Counted from the stretch's first letter, positions 11,885-22,859 are shown. The stretch is 64,000 nucleotides of DNA from Branchinecta lynchi (GCA_023053575.1 JAKZAP010000021.1:1509790-1573789), one strand, 5' to 3'. Notes: generated by a model not told the origin, from the letters alone. Numbers and translations: made by a program.

Positions 11885-12169
11885 GTTGCGTTTTTGATCG
11901 AAGTTTGAAGTTACCTTCCACCTCAAAGGTCTCTGCTTAAATACCGTTTTTGGTCGCCGGTCAGAGTTCCTTCGTCCTTCAAACTCTAACCGTCGAACTT
12001 CCTGTGCTAGCAAGTTCGAAGTTTGCTTGAATCGTCGAAGAAACATCGACCTCGCAAGGATCGCCGGAGTTTTAATTAAGCAAACGGTGAGCTTCGACGG
12101 CGTTTCAAAAACGGAAATTAGGCAACCGGCTAAGCGAACGGCGAACAAAACTTCGATCAAAAACGCAAC
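11885..12169. mobile_element. Palindromic MITE, 285 bp
   Basis: Ends gttgcgtttttgatcgaagt (11885) and acttcgatcaaaaacgcaac (12150-12169) are perfect inverted repeats, and the interior is also largely self-complementary. The long frames seen on both strands are a by-product of that symmetry. No clear target duplication was found. Confidence 0.8.
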
Positions 12170-12298
12170 TATTCTAAACCCTGCCATGAGGGCGAAGACA
12201 AAAATGTGGATGAGATTGGTTGCCACCGACTGAAACCAAACTGCGCAACAACTATCTACCTAAGAGTTGAGTTCTGTCCTGCTAGAGCAAGTGAACTG

Positions 12299-12954
12299 TG
12301 AGTGGAGGGTGGAGACCAGGCGAACTACTGACGGCGGTCGTTGCATATTTATTAAGTATCTTGGTCTTATTTACGGGACGACGCTTTCTTGAACTCGTGA
12401 TTTTATTGTAAAGGCTGTAGATGCACGAATTTCTTGCTCTTTTGGTGCTCTGGTTTCTCTCCGAGAGCTTTTGACCAGGAAATCTTTGTCGCGAATTTTT
12501 AATACATCTGTTTTACCTCAAATTTTAACCGTATTTTACCCTTAGCAATTTAACGCATATGAAAATGTCATTTTTTAAATTTGGAAAGTTCTTATGCCGA
12601 TTTTCTCGTTATTTTTCTAACACGCAAATGATGGAATACTATAATCTTAAGGATCCGCTTATTATAATGAATAAAAAACTTCAACGGGTTGTATCAAATT
12701 TTGTAGGTCTCCAACATAACCTGTGCAGGTTTTTTCGTGAATGATATTTTTTTTTTTTTTTTTATTTTCAATTTGCCAGTTATTAAACTGTAATTAAATT
12801 GTAGATAAGTTTTAAGTATTTTCGGCAGTGTAGATAGGCTATCTTTTGGCAGTTCTTGAGTTACAGTGTTTTAGCCGAAATTTGTCAGTGTCTATTAATT
12901 TATTTTTTACTCGCTATCTTTGGCGGAAATAAAATATTGATTGATTGATTGATA
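12299..12954 (+). pseudogene. Reverse transcriptase C-terminal remnant with (ATTG)n tail
   Basis: Broken frames read KYLGLIYG, then VDARISCSFGALVSLRELL and SLSRIFNTSVLPQIL, matching the thumb and post-palm region of non-LTR reverse transcriptases. Several stops interrupt it. The 3' UTR has a T-run and ends tctttggcggaaataaaata followed by ATTG repeats, as at 640-690. It lies in the intron between the 13.1-kb and 6.2-kb guanylate cyclase exons. Confidence 0.75.
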
Positions 12955-12998
12955 TACTAGTATAGGTCTTCAGTTGTGGTTTAAGACATAATACTTAC

Positions 12999-13133
12999 AT
13001 TCCTTTTCTCAGGGGTCTTAGTTTTGTCCTTATGGCTTTGAAGTCGGGACGAAGATCTGGGTCTTCATTCCAACAATCTCGTACAGCACTCAGGACGCAC
13101 TCGGGGACGTTCGTCAATCGATCAAGGACAGGC
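12999..13133 (-). CDS. Receptor guanylate cyclase, end of kinase-homology domain
   Basis: This exon encodes 45 residues finishing the kinase-homology domain: RPVLDRLTNVPECVLSAVRD, then CWNEDPDLRPDF, the invariant CW-x-EDP-x-RP motif of the C-lobe, and IRTKLRPLRKGM. The minus-strand acceptor is catttgcag/GCC and the donor GGAAT/gtaagtat. It starts by completing the Arg codon of the previous exon and ends in phase 2; the ATG split over the next intron gives Met, producing [12 protein letters not shown] as the family predicts. The downstream intron is 6,778 nt and contains a LINE fragment, MITEs and two minisatellite repeats. Confidence 0.95.
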
Positions 13134-13420
13134 CTGCAAATGAAGTAGCCTACATGTAACAACCGGATCGTCCTCATTATGGCAGGTTCAGACGCTAGCG
13201 ATCATAACGCGAGGAATCACAAGTGTGTAAGCTACACTCGACAGGTTCCGGCAAAAAGAAAACAAAAAACTAACCGCAAACCCCTGGACCCCCCCCCCCC
13301 CCCACAAACACACTGTTAATAAAACGCGATATGTTTTTATGAAAAGTATATACAGAGACAAGCGGTCAGCGAGCCGACTTCGCGCGTTTACATTTAACTC
13401 GCGTGTCTAAGGAAAATCCT

Positions 13421-14090
13421 TAAAGCACAATGGACACTTCTAATGCTTTACTTTGTATTCTTCACAAATAAACATTTCCGACTTCCTTTAGAAGGCGCTA
13501 CGAAAGTCGGCCGTTTTCTTGTTATCCTTTGTCCTTACCTCTCTGGCATTTCGGCGATCCAAATCTTAGGAGCTGGGATATCGTGGCAGGAAATTCAAAA
13601 ACTCCCAGCAATGCTTGATAGAAAAGGATATGTTTGAGATGTCACCAAAGTCAAGCCGCAGATGCAGTTTACCTGATTGCTGTAGTGTTTCATCAGAAGT
13701 TCCATGACTTAAAGTGCCTGTTAAAAGTTTTTCTTTGTGGAATAGTGTTGTAAAGCTTGATTAGCTTGCTTTATAAAATGTACCAGAATATGCAATAACC
13801 TTATAAAAAATAACATAGATACAAAAATCATTTAAAAACAAATAACCTATTCAAATTTTTATTATACAAGCTGATTTATGCATAAAATAAAGATCTACTA
13901 AGTATTATAAGAAATATCACTTTTATCTTTGTCCAAGCTAGTAAATTGAGCATGTACTGGCCCAAAAAATTACGCTTTGAAATATCACAAAGAGGAAACT
14001 GCTGAAAAAGCTGCTGATCTAGTGGGTAAGCATTGTTCCTAGGTTGTTACAGAGTTGGATTGGGGTAGTTTGATGTGCCCATTGAACTTT
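13421..14090 (+). repeat. Dispersed repeat, copy 1 of a 670-bp segment
   Basis: From taaagcacaatggacacttc to ttgttcctaggttgttacag this matches 32086-32710 closely, in the same orientation. The frame around ISAIQILGAGISWQEIQKLP is open here but has TAG in the other copy, so it is not taken as coding. Confidence 0.85.
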
Positions 14091-14169
14091 AAGTGCTCGA
14101 CATCCAAATTGCAGTTTTTAATATTTGTTTTCTAATCTCCTATATTTTGCATTCAGGGGGTTGGCGAGT

Positions 14170-14206
<37 letters not shown>
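14170..14206. repeat. Poly(G) tract, about 35 nt
   Basis: A run of G with no interruption. It is the longest of many G or C homopolymers in the window. Confidence 0.95.
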
Positions 14207-14596
14207 AGAGGTCGCCTTGACCCCACTCGACCCACAAGCTGAAACTCGCGGAAACACCGTTTTGTCTGTTTTTGGTAGTAGGCTAATTTTAAATGCCCAA
14301 ATGCAATTAAATCTCAATTAAATGATGATCAGGCTTTAAAGGGTCCTTAGTTGTTTGTTTAGTTGCTTAAAAATTTAATCATATTATTATTTGGACTAGA
14401 AATTCACCACAAATGAAATTTCCAGCAAGAATATTTAGTCACGAAATTGAAAATCCTCTTGTCCCAGGCTTGAGCCGCAATGCAAGCCAAGAAATCTTCC
14501 TGTTTCCGGAAAACGACTTGTGGGCCGAAAGATCGTGGAAATACTCTTTTCGAGCCACATCCTTTTTATGGGATCATGGAAAATATCACACTGAAC

Positions 14597-14961
14597 CAGA
14601 GGCGTTACTAGCCGAAATGTTTTTTTTTTCCGGGGGGGGGGGGGGTGTGTGTGAGGGACGAGGCATTTATCGACTTGCTGGTAATTTTTACCGACTTTTT
14701 CTGCAGAAAAAACGACTATATTCAACAACAAAATGACATTTTTGAAAAAAAAATCGACTGATTTTCAGAAAAGTTCACTGATTCTCAGAAAAACGAACTA
14801 TTTTGACGAAAAAACGACCAATTTTCAAAAAAACGACTGTTTTCATGAAAAAAAAATCAACTGTTTTGGCGATAGATCGCGGCGCTTCGCGCCGACTCGG
14901 GTTATTTTTAACCAACTGGCCGACAGCATTGGCGCCTCCCCCCCCAGTCCTGACGCCCCTG
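14597..14961. mobile_element. Non-autonomous hAT-like element with 8-bp duplication
   Basis: Imperfect terminal inverted repeats CAGAGGCGTTACTAG and CAGTCCTGACGCCCCTG are flanked by perfect 8-bp direct repeats cactgaac (14589-14596 and 14962-14969). CAG-GGCG ends with an 8-bp duplication are typical of the hAT superfamily. The interior holds a G run, a ctgcagaaaaaacgac segment and reiterated aaaaatcgactgttttcagaa-like phrases, but no transposase. Relatives are at 46838-47175 and 50544-50901. It sits 8 nt inside an intron of the guanylate cyclase gene. Confidence 0.92.
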
Positions 14962-14977
14962 CACTGAACACACTCAC

Positions 14978-15176
14978 CTAAAAGCGGGCGAATTCAGGTC
15001 TCTGCTCTTGATCCGGGATACTACCTCTATGGAGGTCATTCCAAATTCGGCAAAAAGCTCCTTTCTCGTGTGGATCTCATAGAGTATCATACCAAAGCTG
15101 TAAGAGTCACCTTTTTGTGTTCCCGAAGGCGGTGAAGCCAGGTCCCGCAAAAGCTCGGGAGCTTTGTATAAGCAGT
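14978..15176 (-). CDS. Receptor guanylate cyclase, kinase-homology APE-motif exon
   Basis: This exon encodes about 66 residues of the kinase-homology C-lobe. Motifs in order are LYKAPELLRD (APE motif), the ASPPSGTQKGDSYSFG stretch (GD-x-YSFG of the F helix), MILYEI and IEVVSRIKSRD. All are characteristic of receptor guanylate cyclases. The minus-strand acceptor is gctatttttcag/ACTG, entered in phase 1. The donor is TTTTAG/gtgagtg, left in phase 2, and the Arg codon is completed by the next exon (AG/G). A hAT-like element with a perfect 8-bp target duplication is inserted only 8 nt beyond this donor, and a palindromic MITE lies 56 nt upstream of the acceptor. The splice consensus itself is intact. 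Confidence 0.95.
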
Positions 15177-15232
15177 CTGAAAAATAGCCTATAGTTAGGG
15201 ATCGACTCTTGTGACCAACGACTTATGGTCTA

Positions 15233-15433
15233 TTTACACACTGCATAAAATCCGAGCGTATTTTACGCACGTTTTGAACTTGAAAACATTTCTAGCAATA
15301 CGGACGTATTTGAGAAAATCGGTCCGTTTTGTATCAAAATACGTCCGTATTGCTAGAAATCTTTTGAAGCTCAAAACGTGCGTAAAATACGCTCGGATTT
15401 CAAAATATAGTCGGATTTTAAGCAGTATGTAAA
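15233..15433. mobile_element. Palindromic MITE, about 200 bp
   Basis: Ends TTTACACACTGC and GCAGTATGTAAA are inverted. Inside are longer arms, ccgagcgtattttacgcacg and cgtgcgtaaaatacgctcgg, then tctagcaatacggacgtatt and its complement. It lies 56 nt upstream of the acceptor of the 15.1-kb guanylate cyclase exon. Confidence 0.85.
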
Positions 15434-15477
15434 CCCACCATCACTGCAAAGGTCATTAGTAGTAGAATAGTTGTATT

Positions 15478-15903
15478 AAAGGACACCTGAACAATGAAAC
15501 CATACTTGAACACACCATGGAGAATGCATTTACAGACATGGCCACGGAGAGCATTCTTCTCCTTAGCGTGACATTTTCAAAATAGGGATGTTCCTTTCTC
15601 GAGGTTTCCACATGCAGACTCCAAGACAAAAAGCGCAGTTCCGCAATGGCCGGATCGTATTGGAATTTCTTCAGATATACGTTTGGGCTTAAGTGGTTAA
15701 AATATATTCCAGAAGAAGGGTTGATTGGAGACATTTCTTCATTTCTAAAATTGTTCGGTACTGAAATAAGGACAGATGCAAAATGGAGCAAAAAGCATAG
15801 CTTGGAAACACTATTTCGTATTTGGATTGGGCTTTCTGCAGCCAATGTTAACGGTAGTCATAGGGATAGGGATGAAACTTGGTACTCTCCATTAAGGTGT
15901 CCG
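15478..15903. mobile_element. TTAA-flanked element, about 426 bp
   Basis: TTAA at 15474-15477 and 15904-15907 flanks short inverted ends AGGACACC and GGTGTCCG. The frames on both strands (for example 15845-15456) have no recognised domain. TTAA duplications occur in piggyBac-like and Kolobok-like transposons; without a transposase the superfamily is open. Confidence 0.55.
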
Positions 15904-15949
15904 TTAACATATGATGTGTACGATGATGATAACACGATGATGTGCTATT

Positions 15950-16260
15950 AAACAGCACAACAAAAAGAAAATTACTGAACTTTCGTTTTGTCCCTATGAG
16001 TTGCTTTAAAGAGGCTTGAAGACCCGACGTATAATCGATTTGCATATAGTGGAACTTCCCTGTCGGATTTGTGGTGCCTCTATCCACTTGTACCTGTGTT
16101 GTGCGCTTCACCAAAACGGTTTACTAAAAATAAGTCTTCACGCTACGTTCCGCGTGCAGACCACTGGCCATCGAAAAGATACGTTTGTCTTGAGATTCAA
16201 ATTTTCCGCGTCACAGTAGAACTTTGCATCGTAAGGATGGTCGTAAGATTCTAAACGTCA
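15950..16260 (+). repeat. Divergent copy of the 62764-63207 repeat
   Basis: The translated plus strand contains VELPCRICG and, further on, EIQIFRV. The 62.9-kb copy gives VEIPCQMCG and PIQIFRV on its minus strand. The similarity is clear but patchy. No intact ends are seen. Confidence 0.5.
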
Positions 16261-16298
16261 GTATAGAGCAAATGGTGAAAAATAAAAACATCCCTTAA

Positions 16299-16820
16299 AG
16301 CACCCCTCACACTATTTATTCTTCAACTTACAATATTTTAAAATAATTGCTGTTTTAAGTCATTTCCGAGACCCGTTGACTTATATCGACAATAGGGAAA
16401 CAATTTACATAACCGATTTTTCTGATGGACAACCTCGTAGACAACCGTCGACAGAGTGATACACATCGAAGGTACTAAAACACGGCAAGTGAGAAAATCA
16501 GCGTGTTCTGTTAGAGGGGTTAGAATGTACTGTACGAGATTGGGGTCTCCTGATTTACAAATATATGGAGTGATTATGGAAGTAGGTTACGTCTTTCAAT
16601 AAAATTTTAGGTTTGTTGTTATTTGTGCCTGTTCGGTTCTTGATTTGTTTCTTATTTTGTCTTAAGTTTTGTAGTTGATGGTATATTGTTTAGATGTGCT
16701 AGTCATTAATGTTTGTTTATTTATTTTCTTTTTCTTGCCTATTATTTAGCTTTGCTATTGTGGCAATTTTTCCATTAAACCTTAAACTTAAACCTTATTA
16801 TTATAGGTTCGACAGGTCCT
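16299..16820. mobile_element. TTAA-flanked element with AGGACC ends, interrupted
   Basis: TTAA (16295-16298 and 16821-16824) flanks the family seen also at 40114-41689 and 61373-61743, recognised by cgagacccgttgactta and gaggggttagaatgtac. A segment of about 200 bp after 16600, ending ccttaaacttaaaccttatt, is a probable LINE 3' end inserted before the right terminus. Confidence 0.75.
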
Positions 16821-16878
16821 TTAACAAAATCCAATAATGCAGTGCGTTGAGTAGAATAGAATTTATAAATATATAATA

Positions 16879-19713
16879 TATCGCGGCTGCTGCGTGCACA
16901 CCTCGTATGATGAAAAAATCAAATTGTTCAGGAGACGATAAAAACTGATTTGTTCGTTCGATTTTTAAGATAAAAATACCTAAAAATTCCAAGTGACTCA
17001 GAAAAAAGTCATTTATACGAAGATATTAATTTTATTCACCAAACGCAGTTAGAAGTTGTATAAACAGCTCATACGAGGTGTGCATGGCTTTCCATTTGCT
17101 TTATACGAGGTGTGTCAACCGGTTTTCTTTGATAGTTTAAAATTTACGAGGTGTGAACACGTTAAACGCTGTAAAGAGCAATTTTTACGAGGTGTGCCAA
17201 CGTTCTTACACACATTCTTAAGGGTTAAGTTTGCGAGATGTGTCCGATACATAAAGTTGTAGGCTATGGGCTACACATTTAAAATCAGGCTGGTTTAGAA
17301 CGCTCTTCTAAGAAAACAAAAGTAATATACAATCAAATAGATGCATGACTTAGATTTGATACTTCTATAGACGGCATGAGTATCTTGTGGCAACACAGCC
17401 AGTAATTCCATGAGGTCGTGCACCTTACATACACCAAGGCTAAGAGTTTCAGTGTGAAGTGGACGTATTCGAAGTTTCGGGTCTTTTCATCCAGAACCTG
17501 CCAAAGAGTCATAGGCCAAAAGAGTCAGCACAAACCTGTACAAAACAAATGAAAAAATAATCTAAAGGCTACTGCGACCGGTGAAGGGTTGGATATTGTA
17601 AGGCAGTGTCTATTGTTCCCGGACCTAGAATTGACACCTCAAATGTTAAAAGTACTCGACCGGTCGAGTACTTCACGACCCAGGAGCTAATAGTACTCGA
17701 CCAGTCGAGTAACAAGGATCACGGGAGCTAAAGGACTCGACGAGTCGAGGAATTGAACCTTCAGCCGCTATTAGTACTAGATTGGTCGAGTACACGTGGC
17801 TCGAAAACCTAAAAATACTTGACTGTATGGAAGGAACTTGGAGCCAGAAAATAATAGGTCAAGTATTTTCTACCGTAGGAGCAATCTGTCCTCGACCTTA
17901 AAAAGGGAAATTGGGAAAGTCGTAAGGTCGAGTCACCAACCTACCAGCGACTAATTGTACTCGACCACATTATTAATGATTGAGTAAGTGGAGTATCCAT
18001 AGCAGTGACAGCTATTAGCACTCGATATAAAAAGGAGTATAGATGGATCGAGTATTTGACATCCCAGCAGCTAATCGTACTCGACCTAATATTCAGGTTA
18101 AGTATTCAGGGTGGTGACGGCTATCGATAACCGAAGTATATGAGGATAACTTTTAGGTTGAATGCTTGATGCCCTAGGAGTTATTCGTACTCGACCTCTT
18201 ATAAGAACGGTAGGTCAGGTATAGACGATGGTGGACCGGTGGTAGCTATTAGTACTTGACCTAATAAAGGTTAACAGGTCGAGTATTTGAGGTCCCAGCA
18301 GCTTTCGGTACTCTGCCTAGTGTAATAGTTGGAGTTTGAGCATTCAAGGTGGTGCTCGCTATTAGTACTTGACCTAATAAACGATGACGTGGGTTCTCGA
18401 TACTGGAATACTCAACCTACCAATCCTCCTTCATTAAGTCAAGTTTTCATAGCTGTCACCGCCCTGACTACGTGACTTCCTATTTTTAATGTTAGGTCGA
18501 GTACAATTAGCTGCTAGGGCATCAAGTACTCGACCGATTAATCCTCCTTGAATAGGTCGATTTCTTATAGCCATCACCACCCTGAATACTTGACCTCCTA
18601 TTAGTAATATTAGTTCGAGTGTGAAAAGCTGCTGGGACGTCACTTGGAGGTTCCTCGACCTTACATTCTTACAGATTTTGATTGTAAATTCAAGGACAGA
18701 TAACTCTTATGGTAGAAATTACTCGACCTGTTCCTTTCTGGATTCAAGTTTCATGGTCAAGTGCTTCTGGCTTCCAAAGAAAGGGGTACTCGACCGGTCT
18801 AGTACTAACAGCGGCTCGAAGTCAATTCCTCGACTTATCGAGTACCCCATGACCCTTGTTATTCGACTGGTCAAGTAGTATTAGCTCCTTTATGGTAGAG
18901 TACTCGACCGGTTGACTACTTTCGCCATTTGAGGTATTAATTTCAGGTCCGCGAAAGATAGACACTGGCTTATATAGTAAAAAGTGGGGTGCCTCAGTGA
19001 CTGCGACATCAGTGACAGCAAAAAACACAGAATTGGGTTTTTGAAAATCGAAAGGAAAAAAACAAGTCAACCGTCAAAAACTTCATCATTTACGTCTCTT
19101 CTGTCTAGCACACTAGCCCCCTGTAGCTACAGAATAACTTCACGAAGTTTACTGTATAGTACTTTAATTCTCTCCAGTCTAATGCAGTAGCCCCTTTTCA
19201 AGCATGATGCATGGACATCTGAGTAGCCTACCCCAACAAAGCATGGTGCATGAACGTCTAGCTCCTAGGTTATACGTTTATGTACCGTGGCTAAAAAGAG
19301 CTAGTGTACTAGAGTGCTTAAGGAAGTGTCCACGCTGACCGTCGTGAACCTAAGTCAACCAAGTTGCAGTAATTCAGTCTTTTTACGTAATCAATCAATG
19401 ATGATGCTGGTGAAAGTACGTGAAAAGATTGACGGCACAACTCGTATAAATTGTGCAGCCAGATAAGACTATGCGCACACCTTGTATAAATAAAGGCTTC
19501 TGAAAGCATTCCGGCGTACGACTTGTATATATTTACTGAAACTTTTAGAGATTTTACGAGGTGTGTTTTTGTCGTTTGAACACAAAAGTATCAGAGATGG
19601 AATTTTTTCGTTGCCACCAGAAGACGCGGCATGAAAAACTGCATCGGAAACGAATGAAAAGTAATTTTCGGTAAAAATCGACTATACGAGGTGTGCACGC
19701 AGCAGCCGCGATA
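16879..19713. mobile_element. Outer foldback element with TACGAGGTGTG subrepeats
   Basis: The ends TATCGCGGCTGCTGCGTGCA and tgcacgcagcagccgcgata are perfect inverted repeats. Next to them lie arrays of the 11-mer tacgaggtgtg, at 17080-17260 on the left and inverted or direct at 19430-19700 on the right, spaced 30-60 nt. The flanks are AT-rich, so a target duplication cannot be called. The interior (17290-17590) has one possible minus-strand exon-like stretch but no transposase. A second foldback is nested at 17602-18971. Confidence 0.85.
17602..18971. mobile_element. Inner foldback element built of ACTCGACC repeats
   Basis: The ends GGCAGTGTCTATTGTTCC and GATAGACACTGGC match those of the 24321-28621 element. 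Between them run inverted arrays of tactcgaccggtcgagtac-type repeats separated by 30-70-nt spacers containing agctaat or its complement. Flanking 9-mers atattgtaa (17593-17601) and atatagtaa (18972-18980) differ at one base. Long inverted arrays and 9-bp duplications suggest a Mutator-like foldback; no transposase is present. Confidence 0.85.
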
Positions 19714-19879
19714 TAATAAATAATAATTTGAAAATGACTTCACAGCAATCATGCCGAATTTGCATTTCTCCTTAACATATCATAAACGAAAACGTTGTCA
19801 ATGGACATTTACAGCATATTAGCAGATGTCAATGTATACACATACAATTTAAACACAACCAAACTATATATATGCAAAT

Positions 19880-20344
19880 GAAACAAACAAATTCATTTTT
19901 GGTCGTGAGAACTAAAAAGTGTCACGAAAAATGGAACGAAGCTTTTCCTGTATTTTTCGTGAGTGCAGATTACTGGTGTTCATTTCGGGACTTTCTGGGA
20001 CTTTTCCCGGGGGGTCTACTTCTGGGAGGATCGTGAATGGGTGGGAAGAGATCACGGAACCTTGGGTCAGAAAAGGCTCCTGTACCGTAACCATAGCACA
20101 GTTTTAGCCTCCTTTCCTCAAGCGTAGTGAGCCCGAACTTTTTGAGAAGATACAAATAGGGGAGCTTTCCTTCCAGCCCAATAATGCACAAAGCCCTTTT
20201 TTGGATACATTCAATCCGGTCTGAAAGATCTTTTGTAAGGCCAAAATGCCATACCGGACAAGCATACTCAAGAACTGGGCGTATAAAAGAAGTATATGGG
20301 GATATACCATAAATAATACAAAAATGAGTTGGCTTTTCAGTCAA
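19880..20344 (-). pseudogene. Reverse transcriptase C-terminal remnant
   Basis: The minus frame reads SFIRPVLEYACPVWHFGLTK, then IECIQKRALCIIG and LTTLEERRLKLCYGYG, the conserved end of CR1/L2/Rex-type reverse transcriptases. The upstream catalytic region is missing. It abuts a TTAA element at 20347. Confidence 0.82.
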
Positions 20345-20350
20345 ACTTAA

Positions 20351-20785
20351 AGGAACAGAAAACTTGACTCAGACTTGACTCGGGGAGCTAGCTGACATAT
20401 CAAGAATGTATCCTGAGTCGATATTGAGAGTAAGACAAAATTCTCGTTACGACCATTGCAGTTTCCGAGAATTCGACTTTTAAGTTAGTAGAAAAAAAAG
20501 CAAAAGGTTTGTGTGCCGGGAGAAGGAATCGAACTCACGAACTCTTGACTACTATCCCGATACTATGGCCCAAACACGGCCAAAGGCGAACTTTTACAGT
20601 ACATTAGTGCATAATTACAGTGCATAAGGGTCAAGGGCCTGCCAGCTAGTTTTGGGAACACAAAGGAGAGGGTTCGAGATAACAAAGAAGGGGGGTCCTG
20701 TGGACAATAAGTCCCTGTATCTTTATCTAAGCCCCCCCAGGTCGGTTTGATGGCCGAAAGTTGCGTAGTCAAGTTTTCTGTGCCT
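20351..20785. mobile_element. TTAA-flanked element with AGGAACAGAAAACTTGACT ends
   Basis: TTAA at 20347-20350 and 20786-20789 flanks inverted ends AGGAACAGAAAACTTGACT and AGTCAAGTTTTCTGTGCCT, which differ at one base. Inside, the minus strand has gttcgattcc (about 20525-20535), a box-B-like sequence of tRNA-derived DNA. No coding sequence. It lies 52 nt from the donor of the 20.8-kb guanylate cyclase exon. Confidence 0.85.
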
Positions 20786-20840
20786 TTAAAGAGTTTGTGA
20801 ATGTGACTCTCGAAAGAACAAACATTTGTAAGTTAAATAC

Positions 20841-21015
20841 CAAGGTATCTCTTCTCGATGTCCTCTAATATATTCTCGTAGCCGTCATTAGACTGTTTCA
20901 GCTCGTTGAGTCCAAAGTCGGCAATCTTTAAGACCCATCTGGCGTCAACCAAGCAATTGGCAGTTTTAAGGTTGCCGTGTGAGTGAACGGGGGAGTCATG
21001 AAGGAACGTCAGGCC
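20841..21015 (-). CDS. Receptor guanylate cyclase, kinase-homology catalytic-loop exon
   Basis: This exon encodes 58 residues plus one nucleotide. It begins GLTFLHDS and contains SHGNLKTANC, the counterpart of the kinase HRDLKxxN loop. The catalytic Asp is replaced by Asn (HGNLK), the hallmark of the guanylate cyclase pseudokinase domain, so it regulates rather than phosphorylates. KIADFGL keeps a DFG-like motif. The minus-strand acceptor is ttttattttcag/GGC. The donor is CTTG/gtatttaac, a weaker site than the other exons have. It ends in phase 1 and joins the 15.1-kb exon to give RYL-D-CLYKAPELL. Downstream is a 5,664-nt intron with nested foldback elements. Confidence 0.94.
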
Positions 21016-21059
21016 CTGAAAATAAAAGTGGACACATTTGTAGCCTGCTAAAGTTATAG

Positions 21060-21820
21060 ACGGCTAGAATAGAGGGAGTCACTCCACGCGGACTCCGCGT
21101 CTAGAAACAGCGAGAACAGGGGGAATGCTTCCAAAATAGATTTGTCCGAACAAAAAATATGCTGTTGACGAAATTAGTTTGGATCCACTGTATTTATGGT
21201 TTTGTTGATTCTGATTGTTTTAATTAATTTTAAATTGTACAAGCACCAGCAAAAACTGATTCCACTCCGAATCTGAAAGGAAGTCCTTTCTGATGATGGT
21301 GATGATAATCAGAGCATTCCCCGTCCGTGGGGACTCGCGAGAATGCGGACCCGGGACAAAACACTTCAAGTGGAGTCCTCGAGGAACGGCGAGAATATGC
21401 CTCAAGCAAAATAACCATTGCAAATTGTTATCTGTCACAAGCCCTTTAACGAAGCTGGTGGATACGCCGGAAAGGTGAGGCGGGATGTTACCGATCGATA
21501 GGAATGATACAAGAACGTCAGTAGACCTTTCTAAATAAAATAAAAAACAGTGTGTGAATGCATCGGCATCTTTTCCTTTCTATAGACCCAAGAACGAATA
21601 CTCAGATAGAACCTATGTCTTTAGTCCCATGCAGCGACTATGAATACCGCGACAAAACAGAGCGGACCTAGAGGTATATTTACTCTAGCTTTGAGCTGAT
21701 GTTCATACCCGTTTATTCATCTTCCGTCTTCGCCGTCACTCATCGCAGAAAAAATAGTACAAGAGGTGTACTCGGCGCGCTGACCCGCTCTGGAGCGCGC
21801 CCATAGAACCGATCAGCTTT
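21060..21820. other. Intronic stretch without recognised genes
   Basis: Short frames on both strands at 21220-21478 overlap one another and look like shadow frames. I see no repeats of a family found elsewhere. Confidence 0.45.
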
Positions 21821-22129
21821 GACTTCTACTTTTCGTAGAGGTAACGAAACGTGATGTGGCACGAAGCTATTAGCCTCCGCTCGTTCGTAGCGGACAGGGT
21901 ATTGAGAGAGACAAATTTCAATATATATAAAAAAAAAAAATTCAATATCACAACAGACCTGCCACTTGAAAATCTATACAGATTTGTTTGTGGCACGACT
22001 CGATAATATAATCCCTTAGCATAATTATGTTGGTAACAAAAAAGGGAAAGGGAAAAAAATAAATGCAATACTATACATAAACAACTATATAAAGAAAAAA
22101 AAACATTCAACATTATAGATAATTAGTAG

Positions 22130-22640
22130 ACAACTTAACCTCTTTGCAATCCAGGACCGATTCATATCCAAGGTAACCCTCTGTCCTCACCCATCTTTAC
22201 CCATCAAAAAACTTTTCATCTTATTTTTAAATGTTCATACACTCTCGGCCATCTTAGTGCTCTCCGGTAGATCATTCCATACTGAAACACCCACATTTCT
22301 AAACACATAACTAGACCGTGAAGTATGTCGTCTCTCATGTACAAGGTCCTAATATAAAATATTCAACTCCACATAGTCATATTACAGAGATAGGGAGACG
22401 GAGGTTCTGTCAGATTACTTGTTCTTGGTAGATCCTTACACCAGTCAAGTCACCATTAACCAAATCCCAACAGGAAGGATATTTGTTTTCTTATAATGTT
22501 TGCTTTATTTATTCTTTCCAAAATCTTCTCGCTATATAATATTTCCACCCTTTAAGCCGGAAAGAAACAGACCTCCAAGAGAAAGCAGCTATGAAAGTAC
22601 CAAAACTCACACCTGTCGCTTGTAAAACTGAAAGGTACCG
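22130..22640 (-). pseudogene. Reverse transcriptase extreme C-terminus remnant
   Basis: The minus strand reads VFRNVGVSVWNDLPESTK and, after a stop, TFKNKMKSFLM, the typical C-terminal FRNxxVxxWNxLP-x-TFK motif of CR1-like elements. The rest is decayed. Confidence 0.75.
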
Positions 22641-22822
22641 TAATAGTTTTGTGCCTCAATTTACCTTGTATTATAACAACCTTACTTGAATTACTGTATT
22701 TATTTTATGACAATTGTATATATGCTTTAGTTGTAGGTTAATGACAAGTGCCAATTAATTTGCTCGCGCTTGAAATGTTGTGCCGCATTTATTTTGGAAT
22801 TAAATTAAATTAAATTTAATGT
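22641..22822 (+). mobile_element. LINE 3' end with (TAAAT)n tail
   Basis: The sequence gaaaggtaccgtaatagttt and a T-rich UTR end in attaaattaaattaaattta. The start resembles the insertion at 27545-28010 in the large foldback. Confidence 0.55.
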
Positions 22823-22859
22823 GACGTTGATGAATAATATATCAATCAATCAATATTGA

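Noticed and set aside
11882..12233. 114-codon minus-strand and 68-codon plus-strand frames
   Set aside because: They lie in a nearly complete palindrome (11885-12169), so symmetric frames are expected.
13443..13637. 64-codon frame containing SAIQILGAGISWQEIQKL
   Set aside because: The second copy at 32.2 kb has an in-frame TAG and no splice or domain support; treated as repeat.
17430..17530. Minus-strand exon-like stretch VLDEKTRNFEYVHFTLKLL between tttggcag and gtaagg
   Set aside because: It does not fit between the 21.0- and 15.1-kb guanylate cyclase exons, which already join in phase. It lies inside a foldback element and is not recognised; at most a captured fragment.
17640..18930. CRISPR-like pattern of short repeats with spacers (also 24330-25350 and 28020-28610)
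   Set aside because: The repeats are imperfect, occur in both orientations as inverted arms of foldback elements, and the surroundings are animal genomic DNA with introns.
20510..20580. Possible tRNA on the minus strand (gttcgattcc box B)
   Set aside because: No matching acceptor stem or box A; it lies within the TTAA element 20351-20785.
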